From Cristatella mucedo (Eukaryota; Bryozoa; Phylactolaemata; Cristatellidae): a stretch of DNA of 64,000 nt. Both the position numbers and the translations under genes were made by a program. Shown one piece after another: positions 21,217-33,900 of this stretch (positions are counted from its first letter, which is position 1; each line of letters begins with the position of its first letter). Under the pieces are notes generated by a model, which saw only the letters and a program-made list of their open reading frames with translations, ran no database searches and was not told the DNA's origin. The DNA lies in NCBI GenBank assembly GCA_009760855.2, contig WPIO01000027.1, positions 1,292,001 to 1,356,000 of the forward strand, given 5' to 3'.

Positions 21217-21350
21217 AAGGTTTTGTCGCTCACTTTTAGGTCACTTCATTCTATGGCTCAAGCCTACCTCTCATATATACGACAAGGTTTTGTCGCTCAC
21301 TTTTAGGTCCCTTCATTCTATGGCTCCAGCCTATCTCTCAGATATACTAC
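21217..21350 (+). repeat. 67-bp tandem duplication at LINE-A junction
   Basis: aaggttttgtcgctcactttt and the following 45 bases occur at 21217 and again at 21284 with a few differences. The repeat sits where one LINE-A fragment ends and the next begins. Confidence 0.85.
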
Positions 21351-21815
21351 CCCATCAGGCCAAGCATTGTACCACCCGCTTTTCGGAATCCAACAGTCTA
21401 CAAATACCTCATACAAACCTCAAGTCCTTGGAGACCGTGCATTTAGTTCGTATGCTCCCAAAGCCTGGAACTCCCTCCCGACTTGCGTCAGAACATCCCC
21501 TGACTTGACCCTTTGTTTAAAAAGAACTTAAAAACACACCTATTTAGGACAGCATTTAGTGGGTCCCTGTGATTCGTCCTTCATGTGCTTATGCGTACTG
21601 ACACTGTACATGCTGCCACTAACCACATTTGCATGCTAACCCTGTGCATGTCACCCCTAACCATATTATTCATTTTATTTGTTTTTCAAGCATGATTTTA
21701 CTTACCATTCAATTGCATTTCCCTTTGCAGCAAATGTAAAGCGCCTAGAAAGAGATTAAGTTCTCTGAGGGCGCTTTATCAAGTGCATTATTATTATTTT
21801 TATTATTATTAAGTG
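21284..21815 (+). mobile_element. LINE-A fragment (ORF2 end and 3' UTR)
   Basis: The frame MAPAYLSDILPHQAKH, followed by a shifted [12 protein letters not shown]-like part, is the family C-terminus. The 3' UTR carries catgctgccactaaccac motifs. The end shows the hairpin with an AAGCGCC/GGCGCTT stem and (ATT)n. Confidence 0.88.
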
Positions 21816-21914
21816 TGTTGAATCTTTTGACCAGCTATTAAACAAGAGGGCATATTGCGACGATGCACTTGCGAAAGCCGATATTTTCTTTTCAATTGCC
21901 GTTACCAATCGGAA

Positions 21915-22025
21915 CATAATAAAAATAATAATGCATTTGTAAAGCCCCCTCAGAGAACTTGATCTCTTTCTAGGCACTTTACATACTTATGCTGTACAGG
22001 AAGCATGATTAGTGGTAGCACGCAC
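21915..22025 (-). mobile_element. LINE-A2 3' end
   Basis: aataataatgcatttgtaaa, agagaacttgatctctttct, aggcactttacat, then tgtacaggaagcatgattag in inverted orientation. It lies inside hAT-1. Confidence 0.75.
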
Positions 22026-22594
22026 AATGACGTATACTTCATCAACAAAATTGTGGAAGTTTTGTATAGGCTGGTATTCTGTCTCGCGAGTTCTTTTCAC
22101 AGAACATAGTTCATGCTCGTCCATAACAATCCAATCGACTAAATGTTGGTAAATTTTGAGTCGATCATCTAGTCCAGAGTCGACTGACCAGTCACTGAGT
22201 TGGTTCCAGCACTGACCGTTGATGAAATGCTTTCAGCAGCATGGGAATTGAAAATTTCCAAGTAGTTTGGGTGTTTGATTTTGATGTGCATCATCGTGTT
22301 GGTGTAGCCGTTCTTAATGGCATCAAACTTTTGCTCCAAACCGCGACTACATTTCCAGAGTTTAGACACCGAATTCTTTTGAGCATTACCAAATGCGGCT
22401 GATAGCTTTGTTGGATGGTGAAACGGTGGGACGGCGTGGTGAACTGAGAGATGCCACTGGAATGTGGATTCTGGAAGGAAAATTGTCTACTAAACACTAA
22501 GTGCGGATCGCAATCCTCACAATGCGGTCAAACTCGGGGCACTGGAAGTGCTGTTAAACTTAAAATACTAAACTGCCCCATAAGTATTGCAATA

Positions 22595-22990
22595 CTATTG
22601 ATATTGTTCATCTGGACGATACAATACATTGATATTGTTGCGGCATCCGATACAAAATATTGTCGCATAAATATATTTTTGGGAGGCTTTATCTATTCTC
22701 AGCGGTTGCATTGGCGCTACTGATGGCAAGTTCATGGCTGGCAGTCTGTGAATGATGTGAGAGACGGTGTCAAAACCGTTCAACAGTTCAAGCATCTGAT
22801 CGATACTAACGACGATCTTACCTCGCAGCGCATTTGCCTCAGCACAACGTACGGTGGCGACACCGAGGCGTACTGCCAGTCTGGATAGACGGCGTGTTAT
22901 GTTTGTGTGGGCAGTCGCGAACAGATCAAGACGGCTCAAGCAGATGCCGTTTATTTCGGAAACGCGGAGCCGGGCCTGGAAGCAGCTGCT
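22595..22990 (-). other. Unrecognised open frame upstream of hAT-1
   Basis: A minus-strand frame of more than 110 codons reads like ordinary protein (TAHTNITRRLSRLAVRLGVA then GKIVVSIDQMLELLNGFDTV) but no family was recognised. The opposite strand is also open over much of the stretch. It has no visible exon boundaries, and may be a transposon passenger or chance. Confidence 0.25.
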
Positions 22991-23109
22991 GCAAGTGGGT
23001 CCGCTGTTCTCGCCTCAGCGGCTTCCACCGGAGTAGTCCGCTGTTGCGGTACAGCAGACGTAACACTCGCTTACTTTGTGAGGTGGATATTACCGCTCAG
23101 TACCCCTGG

Positions 23110-23752
23110 TTTCCCAAAAAACCGGCCTGTTCAATCAGGCGCTTACAGCTCGTGCAAAACTCTGCAGCTAGGCTTGTCTGTCGTGAGCGTCGCAGTTGCC
23201 ACATCTCACCACTTTTCTCCGACATCCACCGGCTCCCAGTCAAGCAACGCATCGACTTCAAGATTTTGTCACACACTTTTAGGTCTCTTCATTTTTTGGC
23301 TCCAGCTTACCTATCAGATCTGCCCCCCCCCACAAGGCACCATCATCGTACCACCCGCTTTTCGGAATCTGACTGTTTACCTATACCTCGAACAAACCTC
23401 AAATCCTTTGGAGACCTTTAGTTCGTATGCGCCCAAAGCCAGGAACTCATCGCCGATTGGCGTCACGACGTCTCCTGACCTAACCACATGTAAAAAGAAA
23501 CTAAAAACGCACCAATTTATCACAGCATTTAGTGGGTCCATGTGATTTGATTTGTATGTGCTTATACATGTTGACACTGTGCGTGCTGTCACTAACCATA
23601 CTTGCATGCTGACCCTGTGCATGTCACTGCTAACCATATTTTCTAGTTGTTTATTGAGCATGCTACCACTAACCATTCGATCGTGCTTCCTTTGCAGCAA
23701 ATGTAAAGTGCCTAGAAAGAGATTGATTAATCTGAGGGTGCTATATTGTAGC
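23110..23752 (+). mobile_element. LINE-A fragment (ORF2 C-terminus and 3' UTR)
   Basis: Frames give [20 protein letters not shown] then DIHRLPVKQRIDFKILSHTF, the family signature. The 3' UTR and a hairpin-like end (gattaatctgagggtgctat) follow. Frameshifts are present. Confidence 0.88.
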
Positions 23753-23934
23753 ACTTTGCTGACATTGGCTGAATTTTGGCGCGAACAAGAGCTGTTCGGA
23801 GGCGGGCTAGAATTCCTTTGTCCTGGAGCAGTGAGCCAGAGAGGAGCGTCAGCGTGGTTACAGAGCAAGAGCTTAAGAGGAAGCTCTGAGACCAGCGGTG
23901 GCGATTCGGCCTTTAGAATTGGTCCGATACCCGC

Positions 23935-24960
23935 AGAAGCTGCTGATTAATGTTGGCTGGCCTGTCGACCTCCGCCTTCACTCGTTCCAAGAAAGAATCG
24001 TCTGGAACCCATTCGCCATTCAAGCTGGACAGAGGTGCCCTTCCAGTGGCCTAGTGACGGTATTAATTCCTAGCTGTAATGGGCCGGGGTGTCGGGTCCA
24101 ATACCACTAAGCTCTTGCCCATTGTCTCAGCTTAATATTTAAGAGTCGAGTGACGCTCGCTCTTGGTGTCTTTTGTCTCTTCTGGTCTTTTGTTCTTCTG
24201 TCCGGCTCTGCGCTTCGACACCGTCGGACTCGTTTCTCTGAAATCGAGGGAGGAGGGCGGGCTGTTCGCCGGTGATTGATGGGAACAGGACGAGACAGCG
24301 CTAGGAGGATTCGGTGGACTCCACCGAATACGGTCGTATCGCGCCCGAGCTGGAATTTTGTGTTTTGTGTGTGTGCGCTTGCACGTGGTCTCGGCATAAG
24401 GATTTGCCGGTACGAGCTAGACGTAGTTGGCGTGTGTGGAGCCCAGTTAGGGTTTAGGCTCCGGTTCGAGCTCTGTCTATTTGGGTGGTTTCCCACTATA
24501 GACATCAGTAGCTTCAGTGTGGAGAAGTATTCCCTCCGCAAGAGTGCTTGAGGTGGCGTGTGTGGAGTGTTCCTGCCGCACTGGTGGAAACCGAGTCCTA
24601 GTTCTCCGGTTATGGTTTAGGTTCTGGTTCGGGCTCAGTGTTGAGAAGTATTCCCTCCGCAAGAATGTTGGCGCTGTTGAGAACGTGCGAGGAGTGTGAA
24701 GATAAAACTGAGCTAGACGCGCAGCGACTTTGTGCGCTTGCGAATAAAGCTCAGTAAAATCCCCAATTTGTGTGTCTCGCTTTCCAATACACGCCGCGGA
24801 CTCACGACCCCCTTTAGTAACGGTAAGCAGGTCGGCGCCAGAAACGCTCGTTTCATGGCGGCCAACTTATTGCGCGTAGGCGCGCACCGAACGGCAGTAG
24901 GCGCTAGGTTGCGCCGGTAGGTAAGCGGCAGGTCAAGCCTACCCCGCCTAGCCTTCGGCG
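23935..24960 (+). repeat. LTR-like repeat E, copy 1
   Basis: Shares with 53.5-54.3 kb an ordered set of blocks: ttaagarts.rgtgacg.tcgctc, cgagggaggwgggc, gagacagcg, and a block repeated inside the element (gagtcctagttctccggtta then ggtttaggt). Near 24745 is gaataaagctcagtaaaatc, like an R-region poly(A) signal, and gtcggcgccagaa near 24830 resembles a primer-binding site. No protease or RT is attached. An LTR is the likeliest identity but unproven. Confidence 0.55.
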
Positions 24961-25519
24961 TTACAATATCAAATGTATCATTATTATTATTATTATCATT
25001 ATTAACCCTATTGCACGGTCGGGGGCGTTCGGGGTCGCCCCTAGATATTATGAGGGTCGCGAGTGCGACCAGGGTGGAAAAGGGCGGGGCGTCGCTGTAT
25101 CGCTGTAACCGCGCAGACAAGCTCGCCCCCGGCTCTCTACCGGTGGAATGTGCGATGCAGTGCTGCGATGCGGTTAGAACACAGGCGGCCACAAATGGGT
25201 GCCGAAAGCAACAGTTTATTGTGGGCCTGTTCGTAGCGGTTACGCGCCGGCGCAAGCGCTTTACGCGGCGCGCACCGGACCAACGGAGTTAACTGCGCGA
25301 ACTCCCGAAGTCCGAGTATAACTAACTACCCTATGCGCGCGTCGCTACAACACCCCAAGATACGAGCGGCTAACTGAGTAGCCGGCAGAACACAACTGCG
25401 CAGTCTAAGTTGCACTTAGCTGTCCGTCGCCGTAGGTTCGTCTCTCGTGCTCTCGAAGCGTAGTCTCGCATCGACTACCGAAGCTGCGGCCCTGAGCTCT
25501 GTCCGTCCTGTCATTTATA

Positions 25520-25600
25520 CTCCCTCCCTCTCTCCCTCTCTCCCTCTCTCCCTCTCCCTCTCTCCCCTCTCTCCCCTCTCTGCCCTCTCTGCCCTCTCGA
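25520..25600 (+). repeat. CCCTCT-rich simple repeat
   Basis: Imperfect pyrimidine repeat (ctctccctctctccc, later ctctgccctctc). Confidence 0.9.
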
Positions 25601-25666
25601 CCTTGGGCGTAGCTGTTATTGTTTTTGTCGGACCCTAGCTCTCGGTGTCCGTCCTAGGCCTAATTC

Positions 25667-25790
25667 TTCTTGGCTAGTCCTCGGCTAGCCATTGGCCAGC
25701 TATTGGCTAGCCCTTGGCCAGTCCTTGGCCAGTCCTTGGCCAGCCCTTGGCCAATCCTTGGCCAATCCTAGGCTAGTCCGCCTGCCACGG
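25667..25790 (+). repeat. 11-bp tandem array containing TTGGCCA
   Basis: About eleven units of the form tccttggccag, with variants ccattggccag, ctattggctag and tccttggccaa. The period is close to one helical turn, and each unit holds a TTGGC half-site in a TGGCCA palindrome. Confidence 0.9.
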
Positions 25791-26249
25791 TTGCTCTAGG
25801 TGCCCTAGTCAGACCCACTAAGGCAAGGGCTAATATCGCGGCTAGCCTGAGAGCTGCTCCGTTGCATTACTCTCTTCCCTCGCGAGATACGGCCTCGTAT
25901 CTGATCAGTCCGGGTCCGGCGTTAAAAAACCACTGGCCCGAGTGGAAAAAAAAGCATGGAGCCCCCTAATGGACTGATCCGACACTTTGGCCCGTTTTGC
26001 TCCGTTGCATCGCTAGGAATAAAGCTAGCCGTGGCTACTTATGCAGTCGTTCCGTGACCGCTGCTATGTGCTCTTCACGGAGTGACAGACTGCAACACCG
26101 CACGGGAACTGGCCTTCTTTACGCTGTCCCCCGAGTTTGGGGTGTTAGACGGATGCCGGCAGCAGGTGGCGCCGGGCGGCACGACTAGACGGGGAGGGAG
26201 AATGGAGCAACTGTCCCCTACCACCTCTTGGCTTCACCACTAGTGCTTA

Positions 26250-27590
26250 CTGGCTTACATACATCTGATGAGTGCCGCCAGCTGCTCGAGTCAGTGGAGT
26301 TCAATCAGTCTCTCATGCAATAAGCGTGATTTAAGAAAGTATCGTCTTGTAAAAAGCGGGTCTCAGAATGGAAAAGCCATTCATTATTTTGTTGGCGCAT
26401 ATAAGTCTCTATATTTTAGGCTAGCGATATTTATGTGTCTAGTTAGTGATGTGCCCTTAAGCCTAATAACAGTTTGATATTATGGAAATCCTTACGGGCA
26501 CTGTCGTAAGCCGTTTGCACAGCACTTGACAATTTTAATTATCACTTGATACGAACATGTTGACCATTTTAAACAGTTTATTTACATTGCTAGAATCCGA
26601 CCAATGCAGCTTTATTTTTTGATTGCTGCTAGGATCTGTGCATCGCTGCGACCGGCTCCACCTTTAGCCTATACAGGTTAATATCAACTGTACGAAAGCA
26701 GCGTGAACCGAATGAAACGATGCAACTTTTCCCATTCTGTACGCATGCCCGCTGTCTTTAGTATCGGGATCGTTGCTAACTTTCTTTGATGACACTGACA
26801 ATGCTGCTCCAGGTTAAGTCAAGGAGCTAGCCTGCAGTATTTGAGGCCTGTGCTCCTCGATAATGTGGCACCGATGACGGGTTAGGAAGAGTTTGCTGAC
26901 ATGTGATAATGACTGGTCCAATTGGTCATAAGTGAGCAAAAAGCTAGTCTCTTCGAACTTACGCACCCATATTGCGAGTCAATCTCTTGCATTTGTTTTT
27001 GGCGAAATGAGAATCAGGCTGCACGGACTAGCCACAAAAGCAACCGTATGGCACGGTAGGCACTATACGAGCAAGCACACACGTATTGCACGAAGCATAT
27101 GCAATTAATAGCTTGAAACTCGTGTATAGCTGTTTACAGTTCTCCTTTTAGACAAGTCTTAGCGTTTTTACAACCCTGCTAGCAAATTGTCTTTCGACGC
27201 TGACTTATGTACACAAGGTTTGGGGTTGAAGTCGTTGACTTGTTGTGTTCACGACTGCATGTAATCATGAACTTCATTATGGAAAACTGGGCGGTTATGA
27301 GAATAAACAGTCTGGGTCATTTAGGAATGCATTCTAATTAATTTCCAACTCCTAAAAATGGATAGCGGCACACGGGAATGTTCATCTTAACAACTTGCTT
27401 ACATATTGAAATACTTAAGCTTCCGAAATTAACAGGTTGGGCAGTTTATTAGTTGTTATGTACGATATGAGCTTCCGTGCTGAAAAAAGCACCAGCCATA
27501 TGTACGAACAATTGATCATTTAGAGTAGACGATGACATGAATGATAAAAATTATCTGGCCGGCCTGACCAACCCACTTGCTCGATTGGTA
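26250..27590. other. Intergenic, nothing recognised
   Basis: AT-richer sequence with only short random open frames. No member of the repeat families defined here was seen. Confidence 0.5.
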
Positions 27591-27591
27591 C

Positions 27592-28890
27592 GACATAATA
27601 ATAATAATAATGCCCTCGATAAAGCGCCCTCGGAGAACTCAATCTCTTTCTAGGTGCTTTACATTTGCTGCAAAGGAAAACGCGATTGAATGGGCAGTAA
27701 TATCATGCTTGATAAGCACATGAATAACATGGTTAGAGGTAACATGCACAGGGTCAGCATGCAAATGTGGCTAGTGGCAGCATACACACTGTCAGCACAC
27801 ATAAGCACAGGAAGGACGCATCACGGGGACCCACTAAATGCTGTCCTAAATAGGTGTGTTTTTAAGTTCTTTTTAAACAAAGGGTCAAGTCAGGGGATGT
27901 TCTGACGCAAGTCGGGAGTGAGTTCCAGGCTTTTGGAGCATACGAACTAAATGCACGGTCTCCAAAGGATTTGATGTTTCTACGAGGTATTTGTAGACTG
28001 TTGGATTCCGGAAAGCTGGTGGTTCGATGCTTGGCCTGGTGGGGGAGTAGATCTGAGAGATAGGCTGGAGCCAAAGAATGAAGTGACCTAAAAGTGAGCA
28101 ACAAAGCCTTGAAGTCGATCCGTTGCTTGATTGGGAGCCAGTGCAGGTCGGCGAGAAGTGGTGTGCTGTGGTAACAGCGTCGCTCACGACAAACAAGCCT
28201 AGCTGCAGAGTTTTGCACCAGCTGTAAGAGCCTGATTGCACATGCCGGTAGGCCAGCAAGCAATGACTTGCAGAAGTCGAGACGGGATGTCACACATGCA
28301 TGGACCAACTTTGACGTGGTATCCTTATCTAAACAAGCCCGAATTGTAGCAATGTTATGTAGCTGAAAGTAGGCAGACTTGATTGTGGAGCTGATGTGGT
28401 CGTCTAACGAGAGGTCACTTTGGAACATGACACCTATATTTCGAGCTGATTCAACAGGAGATATGCTGGCAGAGCCAATTTTGAGCGTCAGCTTTTCCAA
28501 TTTCTGAATCACACTGGGTTTGCTCATAACTAATAAGTTAGTTTTATCATCTTTTATTTTTAGAAAATTTGCTGCCATCTATCTGCGGGTGTCATCAATA
28601 CATACAGCAAGTGAGTTGAGAGAATTCGAGGTGCTCAAAGGCTGGGAGGGATCAAAGCAAAGGTACAACTGAGTGTCATCCGCATAGAAGTGAAAGCCTA
28701 GATTGTGCTTGGCAATCACATCAGCAAGAGGGAAAGTATAAACCGTGAAAAGAACCGGACCTAGCACGGAGCCCTGAGGTACCCCATATTTCAGAGGTAC
28801 CTGGGATGATCTTTGTCTATTCACGTCGTCGATCGGTAATCGAGCATGAGCTGGCAGATTATGTCTACATAACTCACAAAACACTCTAAA
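27592..28890 (-). pseudogene. LINE-A, longest copy: 3' half of ORF2 plus 3' UTR
   Basis: Minus strand. A frame from 28884 has the RT motifs [20 protein letters not shown] and [12 protein letters not shown], the catalytic YADD. A second frame, 28578-27862 (238 codons), holds the family C-terminal part: [48 protein letters not shown] and KAWNSLPTCVR. The two frames are separated by a stop at about 28579. The 3' UTR and hairpin end at an (AAT)n tract at 27597. The RT layout is of the CR1/L2 type. 5'-truncated, no endonuclease domain. Confidence 0.9.
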
Positions 28891-29229
28891 TTATTGAGTC
28901 CCCAGACAGTATACTACGTAAAACAGTTAATTATTTTCAAAACAGTTCCATTGCTATGTATTTATATGTTTACAAATGCTGATGTACTTAGCAACTGTTG
29001 GCGCCGGGCTTATCATATCACGAACTTTCGAGCACTTTCAAAGTTTACTTAAATGAGAAAAGCTTCAGCCAGAACCTTCATATGTAGCTAACATGCTTGA
29101 TGCATCAAGGTGCTTGATATGATGGCATCGGCCATCATCTACTTCCAGGCGTTAGGCAGGCACTTTCTCGTAAACCTGATACTTCTCATTTAGCGGTCAC
29201 TCGCGGAGCTCTTATATTGAGCCCTCAAA

Positions 29230-30545
29230 CCTAGCAAGTAAGTTCCAGTCAGGGTTTAGAGCTAATCACTCCACAGAGTCAACATTGCTTAGGGTGTATA
29301 GCGACCTTCTCACTTGTGCTTGCTATTTCGGCAGCGTTCAATGTTAGTGATCGCCAAGTCATTCTTGAGTGCCTCACATCTCGCCTGATCATCGCTGAAA
29401 CTTTGCTGCCGTGGTTCAGGTCCTATCTCAGTGTGAGGCTCCAGGGTATTGATGTGAACAGACAAAGATCATCCGAGGATTCACTTAAGTGCCTGGGTAC
29501 CTCAGGGTTCTGTGCTCGGTCTGCTTCTTCTCACAGTTTATATTCTCGCTCTTGCCGATGTGATTGCTAAGTACAATCTAGGCTTTCACTTCTATGCGGA
29601 TGACACTCAGTTGTACCTTTGCTTTGATCCCTCCTAGCCTTCGAGCACCTCGAATTCTCTCAACTCACTTGCTGCATGTATTGATGATATCCGCACATGG
29701 ATGGCAGCAAACTTTCCTTAATTGAATAAAGACAAAATGAACTAACTAGTTATGGGCAAACCAAGTGTGATGATTCAGAAATTCGAAAACCTAACGCTCA
29801 AAATAGGCTCTACCAGCATGTCTTGTTGAATCGGTACGAAATCTACGTGTCCTGTCTCAAATTGACCTTTCACTAGACGACCACATCAGCTCTGCAGTCA
29901 AGTCTGACTTCTTTCAGCTTCACGACGTTGCTAAAAATCGGGCTTGCATAGACACGGATACTACATCTAAACTGGTCCATGCATTTGCGACATTCCGTCT
30001 CGACTTCTGTAACTCATTGTTTGCTGGTCTACCAGCCTGTGCAATCACGAGCTTGCAGCTGGTGCAAAACTCTGCAGCTAGGCTTGTCTGTCGTGTGCGT
30101 CGTAGTTGCCACATCACACCCCTTCTTGCTGACCTGCAGTGGCTCCTAGTCAAGCAACGCATAGACTTCAAGGTTCTGTCATTTATTTTAGGTCCATCGA
30201 TTCTTTGGCTTCAGCCTACCTATCAGATCTAGGCCCCGACCAGGCTAGGCATCTTACCAATCGTGTTTCTTCATCAAATCATCTAGCTACACCTCGTACG
30301 AACCTCAAAAAACCTTTTTGAGACCTTTAGTTCGATGCTCCCAAAGCCTGTAACTCACTTCACAACATACCTGACATGACCATATTAAAAAGAGCTTAAA
30401 ATATACATGTTTATTTCTGCTTTTATTGGGCCTTTGTGATTCGTCCTTTGCGTGCATATGCGTGCTCATGCAGTGCCTGCTGCTTGCGGATGTTGCCACC
30501 AATTATTTGGTAGCGCTTTCTACACAGCATTTGTAAAGTATATTT
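29230..30545 (+). pseudogene. LINE-A relic, head-to-head with the 27.6-28.9 kb copy
   Basis: Frames give AAFNVSDRQVILECLTSR then [20 protein letters not shown] (RT fingers and palm), a shifted YADD region near 29597, [18 protein letters not shown], and an A2-like 3' UTR ending near the DUSP terminal exon. Many frameshifts. Confidence 0.85.
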
Positions 30546-30721
30546 ATTATGAACAAAACTTTGGCCCCCTACAGCAAATTGAACCTCTTCCACTAGCATC
30601 AGTACAGTCACAGAACAATAAGCTTTTTTCCAGCTTGCTGATGTTGTCACCACGAAAACGGGTGAATGATTCGAACATTCGATCTGAAGCCGCATCCGAG
30701 CTGCTTAATGCCATGCAGTAC

Positions 30722-30975
30722 TCATGGCATGATGCTTCGGTCATTCCTCTCACCCTTGGCTTTATCTGTCTCCTTTTTGAAATCGCCACAAATCAGCTGC
30801 TGATCAAGTTTGCACAGTTGATTCAAGAAGCCACGATTCGGATTCACCGATGGGCGCCTCTCGAGAACATAGTTAATTGCATCCTTAAGTGACATTGAAC
30901 AGTGTAACATTAGGAAACCAATCACAACTGTGGCTGAACGGCTGACACCTGCATGGCAATGCACATAGACCTTAC
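30722..30975 (-). CDS. DUSP terminal exon with catalytic P-loop
   Basis: Acceptor ttttatattgtag, then [20 protein letters not shown], the HCxxGxSRS signature with catalytic Cys. [20 protein letters not shown] follows, then a charged tail ending at the stop. This 3' end is 180 bases from the LINE copy that ends near 30545, so the transcript's 3' end may use LINE sequence (tttatt on the plus strand near 30545). Confidence 0.88.
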
Positions 30976-33900
30976 CTACAATATAAAACCAAGAACTCAT
31001 TGACAATGCTTCCTGTAAACTACGATGCCCCTGTCATGAACAATGCCTCCTGTAAGCTGCTACATGACCACCCTGTCATTATCTGCCAAAGGCAGTAAGA
31101 CCTACTACAGATGCTCAGCCCACCACTACCATTAGCCATTACTTGCATGAGCTAATTTTCTTCAGCCACAAAAAACCAAATAGTTGAGGTTTACAGTACT
31201 TGGTTGGCATATAGCAGTTCACAGTTATCTAATCATGTATTACCTCTTGATAAATGCGGTGTCATGAAGAGATGAGTAGCGTGAAGAGGCCAGGCAAGAG
31301 GATGGCATAAGTCGCTCCACGAGTATAGGGGGTACATATATACTCAGTCGCCAAAACACCTTTGCAGTATGGCCACAGCTTCTGTAGTAGCTGCTCCAAT
31401 GGGGTTATAAGAGGATTTTATACGACGCCAGGCATACAGTGCACCGCATGCAAATATTTTTTATCTACAACCCACAAATAAACACATATGCAGTTGGTAT
31501 GCATGGACTAAGCATGACGTCACGCACCATCACGATTCTGTAAGACCTCCCTTATCTGCTATTGTCTAGAAGCCAGCAGCTTTCGAATTGTCTCTTCTGC
31601 ATTCCGTAAAACAGCGACATTGACAAAGTTTATGTCACTCTTTTTTGAGGTCCACTCACCTTCTTGCTGCGGCCTACCTATCCGAAATACTTCCTAATCA
31701 GGCTTCCCATGGCACACACCTGCTCACCTGCGACTCAGGTCGCTTGGCTGTGCTTCTCATAAAACTCAAATCTTGTGGTGACTATACAGCCATTGTATAT
31801 GCTTTCGAAGCCCGGAAATCACTACCGAATGACGTCAAGACGTTTCTTTACCTGTCGGAATTTATTAACAAGCTGCAAACCCACCTGCTCCTCACAACCT
31901 TTGCCCAGCCCATACGCATTGTCCTTTACTCGCTCATGCTTTGCTCAAAATGTGATCACTATCACTAACCGATTGAATTCTTCCTTCCAACATATATTAA
32001 GTGCATAGATAAAGATTTAGTTCTTTAGGGTGCTACATACATTTTTATATCAGTATTATCATTATTCCAAAGATTGAATTGTATTGAAAAGGTTTGATAT
32101 TGATGAGGGCCGAACATGCCATCTCAGAAGCCTGTCGTTGTCATTCCATAAGTGCTCAATGGGGTTGAGATCAGGTGACTGGCAAGGCAACTGTATCAGC
32201 ACCATAGCAGATTTGTTAAAAAGTGCACTACTGGTCCTGTAGTGTGCTTGGGGTCTTTATCTTGCAGCCAAATATAACGACTCCCGAAGCAGAATGTTTG
32301 TGCGCTGTTATGCAACTTGTTGGACCACATGAAGATGCACAAGTTAGACCATAAAACCTTAGATGAGATGCAGAGCTTGTGGCTAAGCAGCCCCGAAACA
32401 AGCACAAATCTGATGCCACATTTCCTTGCAGGATGAAGGCAGTCACTCCTGTACTTTCCTTTGGATAACCTTTATGCGCTGCATTCCGCTACCAAATGTC
32501 GTGGACTTACTTTCATCAGTCCATAAACAGGATATCAGTAATCCACTGAACCGATCGCAAGAAATGAGTTAGAAGCCATGGGCATAACGGACAAGGGTAG
32601 GCCACAAGAAAGCAATTGTCTATAACCCAGCTCTAATACTGGTAGTGCTAAGTATCTGTTTCGAATCTAGCATAGGTGACACATAGGATCCATTCCTTAA
32701 ATGGCGACAAACTTTTACTCTGAAGGTCTGGGACTGAAGAACTCACTGCCACAATTCATAAGCAATGATATCTTATCTCCTGCTGCCGATTGTGGCACAT
32801 CCTTTCCAGCCGTCCTGAGCTGCTACTTCTATGCTACTCACTTCCTCGGCTGCCCTGCTGACTCAGCTATGCTTCTCACTTTCTCTTATTTGCATGAGAT
32901 AAAGTCTGTTGGCTACCGTATTCATACCGAAAACCGCTTATGCTTTGAGTGCACTATAGAAATCTCTTTTGTAACACCCACTTAGTCTTTGAGGCTTTGT
33001 GGATATACAGATGGAGATAAATTACATTACATTACAATTCATTACATTAGTGATCCCTTAATAGTGAACACTTGTTATAGACAGTTGCTGGTAAATTTTC
33101 GGAAATCGATGAACAGTATAGAAAGGCTCAAACGGCTACTGGCATATGCTTCGAAGATGACATGGTCGATTAACCTGTGCAGAGACTACAGAAGAATAGT
33201 TGTGTCCTAAACTCGGAGCTCATTATTTCCTAAACGCATGGCAGTGCCACTTTCCTGGCATGCTCAGCACAGCAGTGCACAGTTAACAGCAAATAAAGCG
33301 CAAGCAGCTCATGCAATGCACTGCTGAAGCGATCCATTGATGAATTAAGAAAGTTTATGCTGGATATCGAGGGTCGGCCGTGCTGTGCTGCCAAGCGGCA
33401 GACCTACCATTGGGCATGGCGATGCAGCCCTTAATGAAGGTCGTGGTGGCAGGAAGATGCTGTAGCATATCATAACGTGTCGAGTCATGAGCTGGCACGC
33501 CCATGAACGTGATTGGCCACAGTCTGTAAAAGCTTCGATCGGTGGACACTTGGCTCTCCTTTTTCCCTTGTGCACAGTTTAAAATATGAGTGAAGCCGAG
33601 AGATGCCAGCTCGTCTCGTCGCAGTGCCAGAATCCTAGAACACACACAACGGCAAAGAGTTGTTGCCTAGACTGATTGGGAAGTAATTTGGTAGGATGCC
33701 TAGACTGATAGGGAAGTAATTTGGACATGTAGGACGAGAACGAAGTGCATGAAAGTGAATGTGGATGAAAGTGAATGAAGAGACCTAGAAGTGAGTGGTA
33801 AAACATTAAAGTCGATACGTTGCTCGATGGAGAACCAGAGCAGGTCGGTGGAAGTGATGTCGTGAAACAGTTGCAAGGCTAACGGCAGACAAGCTTGGTG

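Larger units (their letters stand above)
19865..22480 (-). pseudogene. hAT-1 transposase relic, interrupted by LINE-A copies
   Basis: Minus strand, N to C: a BED-finger-like segment (GYTNTMMHIKIKHPNYLEIF, 22260-22330); DDRLKIYQHLVDWIVMDEHE (22100-22170); an RNase H-like core with IDDNFSANTATANLFDRKLL then RRLNLAVK (20680-20800); a NVTCWLEVNNTFERFQRLL segment (20500-20570); FETAIIKIQNG (20180-20220); and the C-terminal dimerisation motif YVDAKFVLPTSNVTEQF then LEVLVFLKQNR (19880-20010). Several frameshifts and stops are present. LINE-A insertions at 21040-22025 split it. Clearly dead; family assignment rests on the ordered hAT landmarks. Confidence 0.8.
24980..26250. other. GC-rich, gene-free block
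   Basis: Much richer in CG dinucleotides than its surroundings. It contains a (CCCTCT)n tract at about 25520-25600 and an 11-bp tandem array at 25667-25790. Open frames have no recognisable similarity. It may be internal or LTR sequence of an unknown retroelement. Confidence 0.45.

Noticed and set aside
22907-23545. 212-codon plus-strand frame as a gene
   Set aside because: Its second half is an out-of-frame reading of LINE-A; the first half has no recognisable domain.
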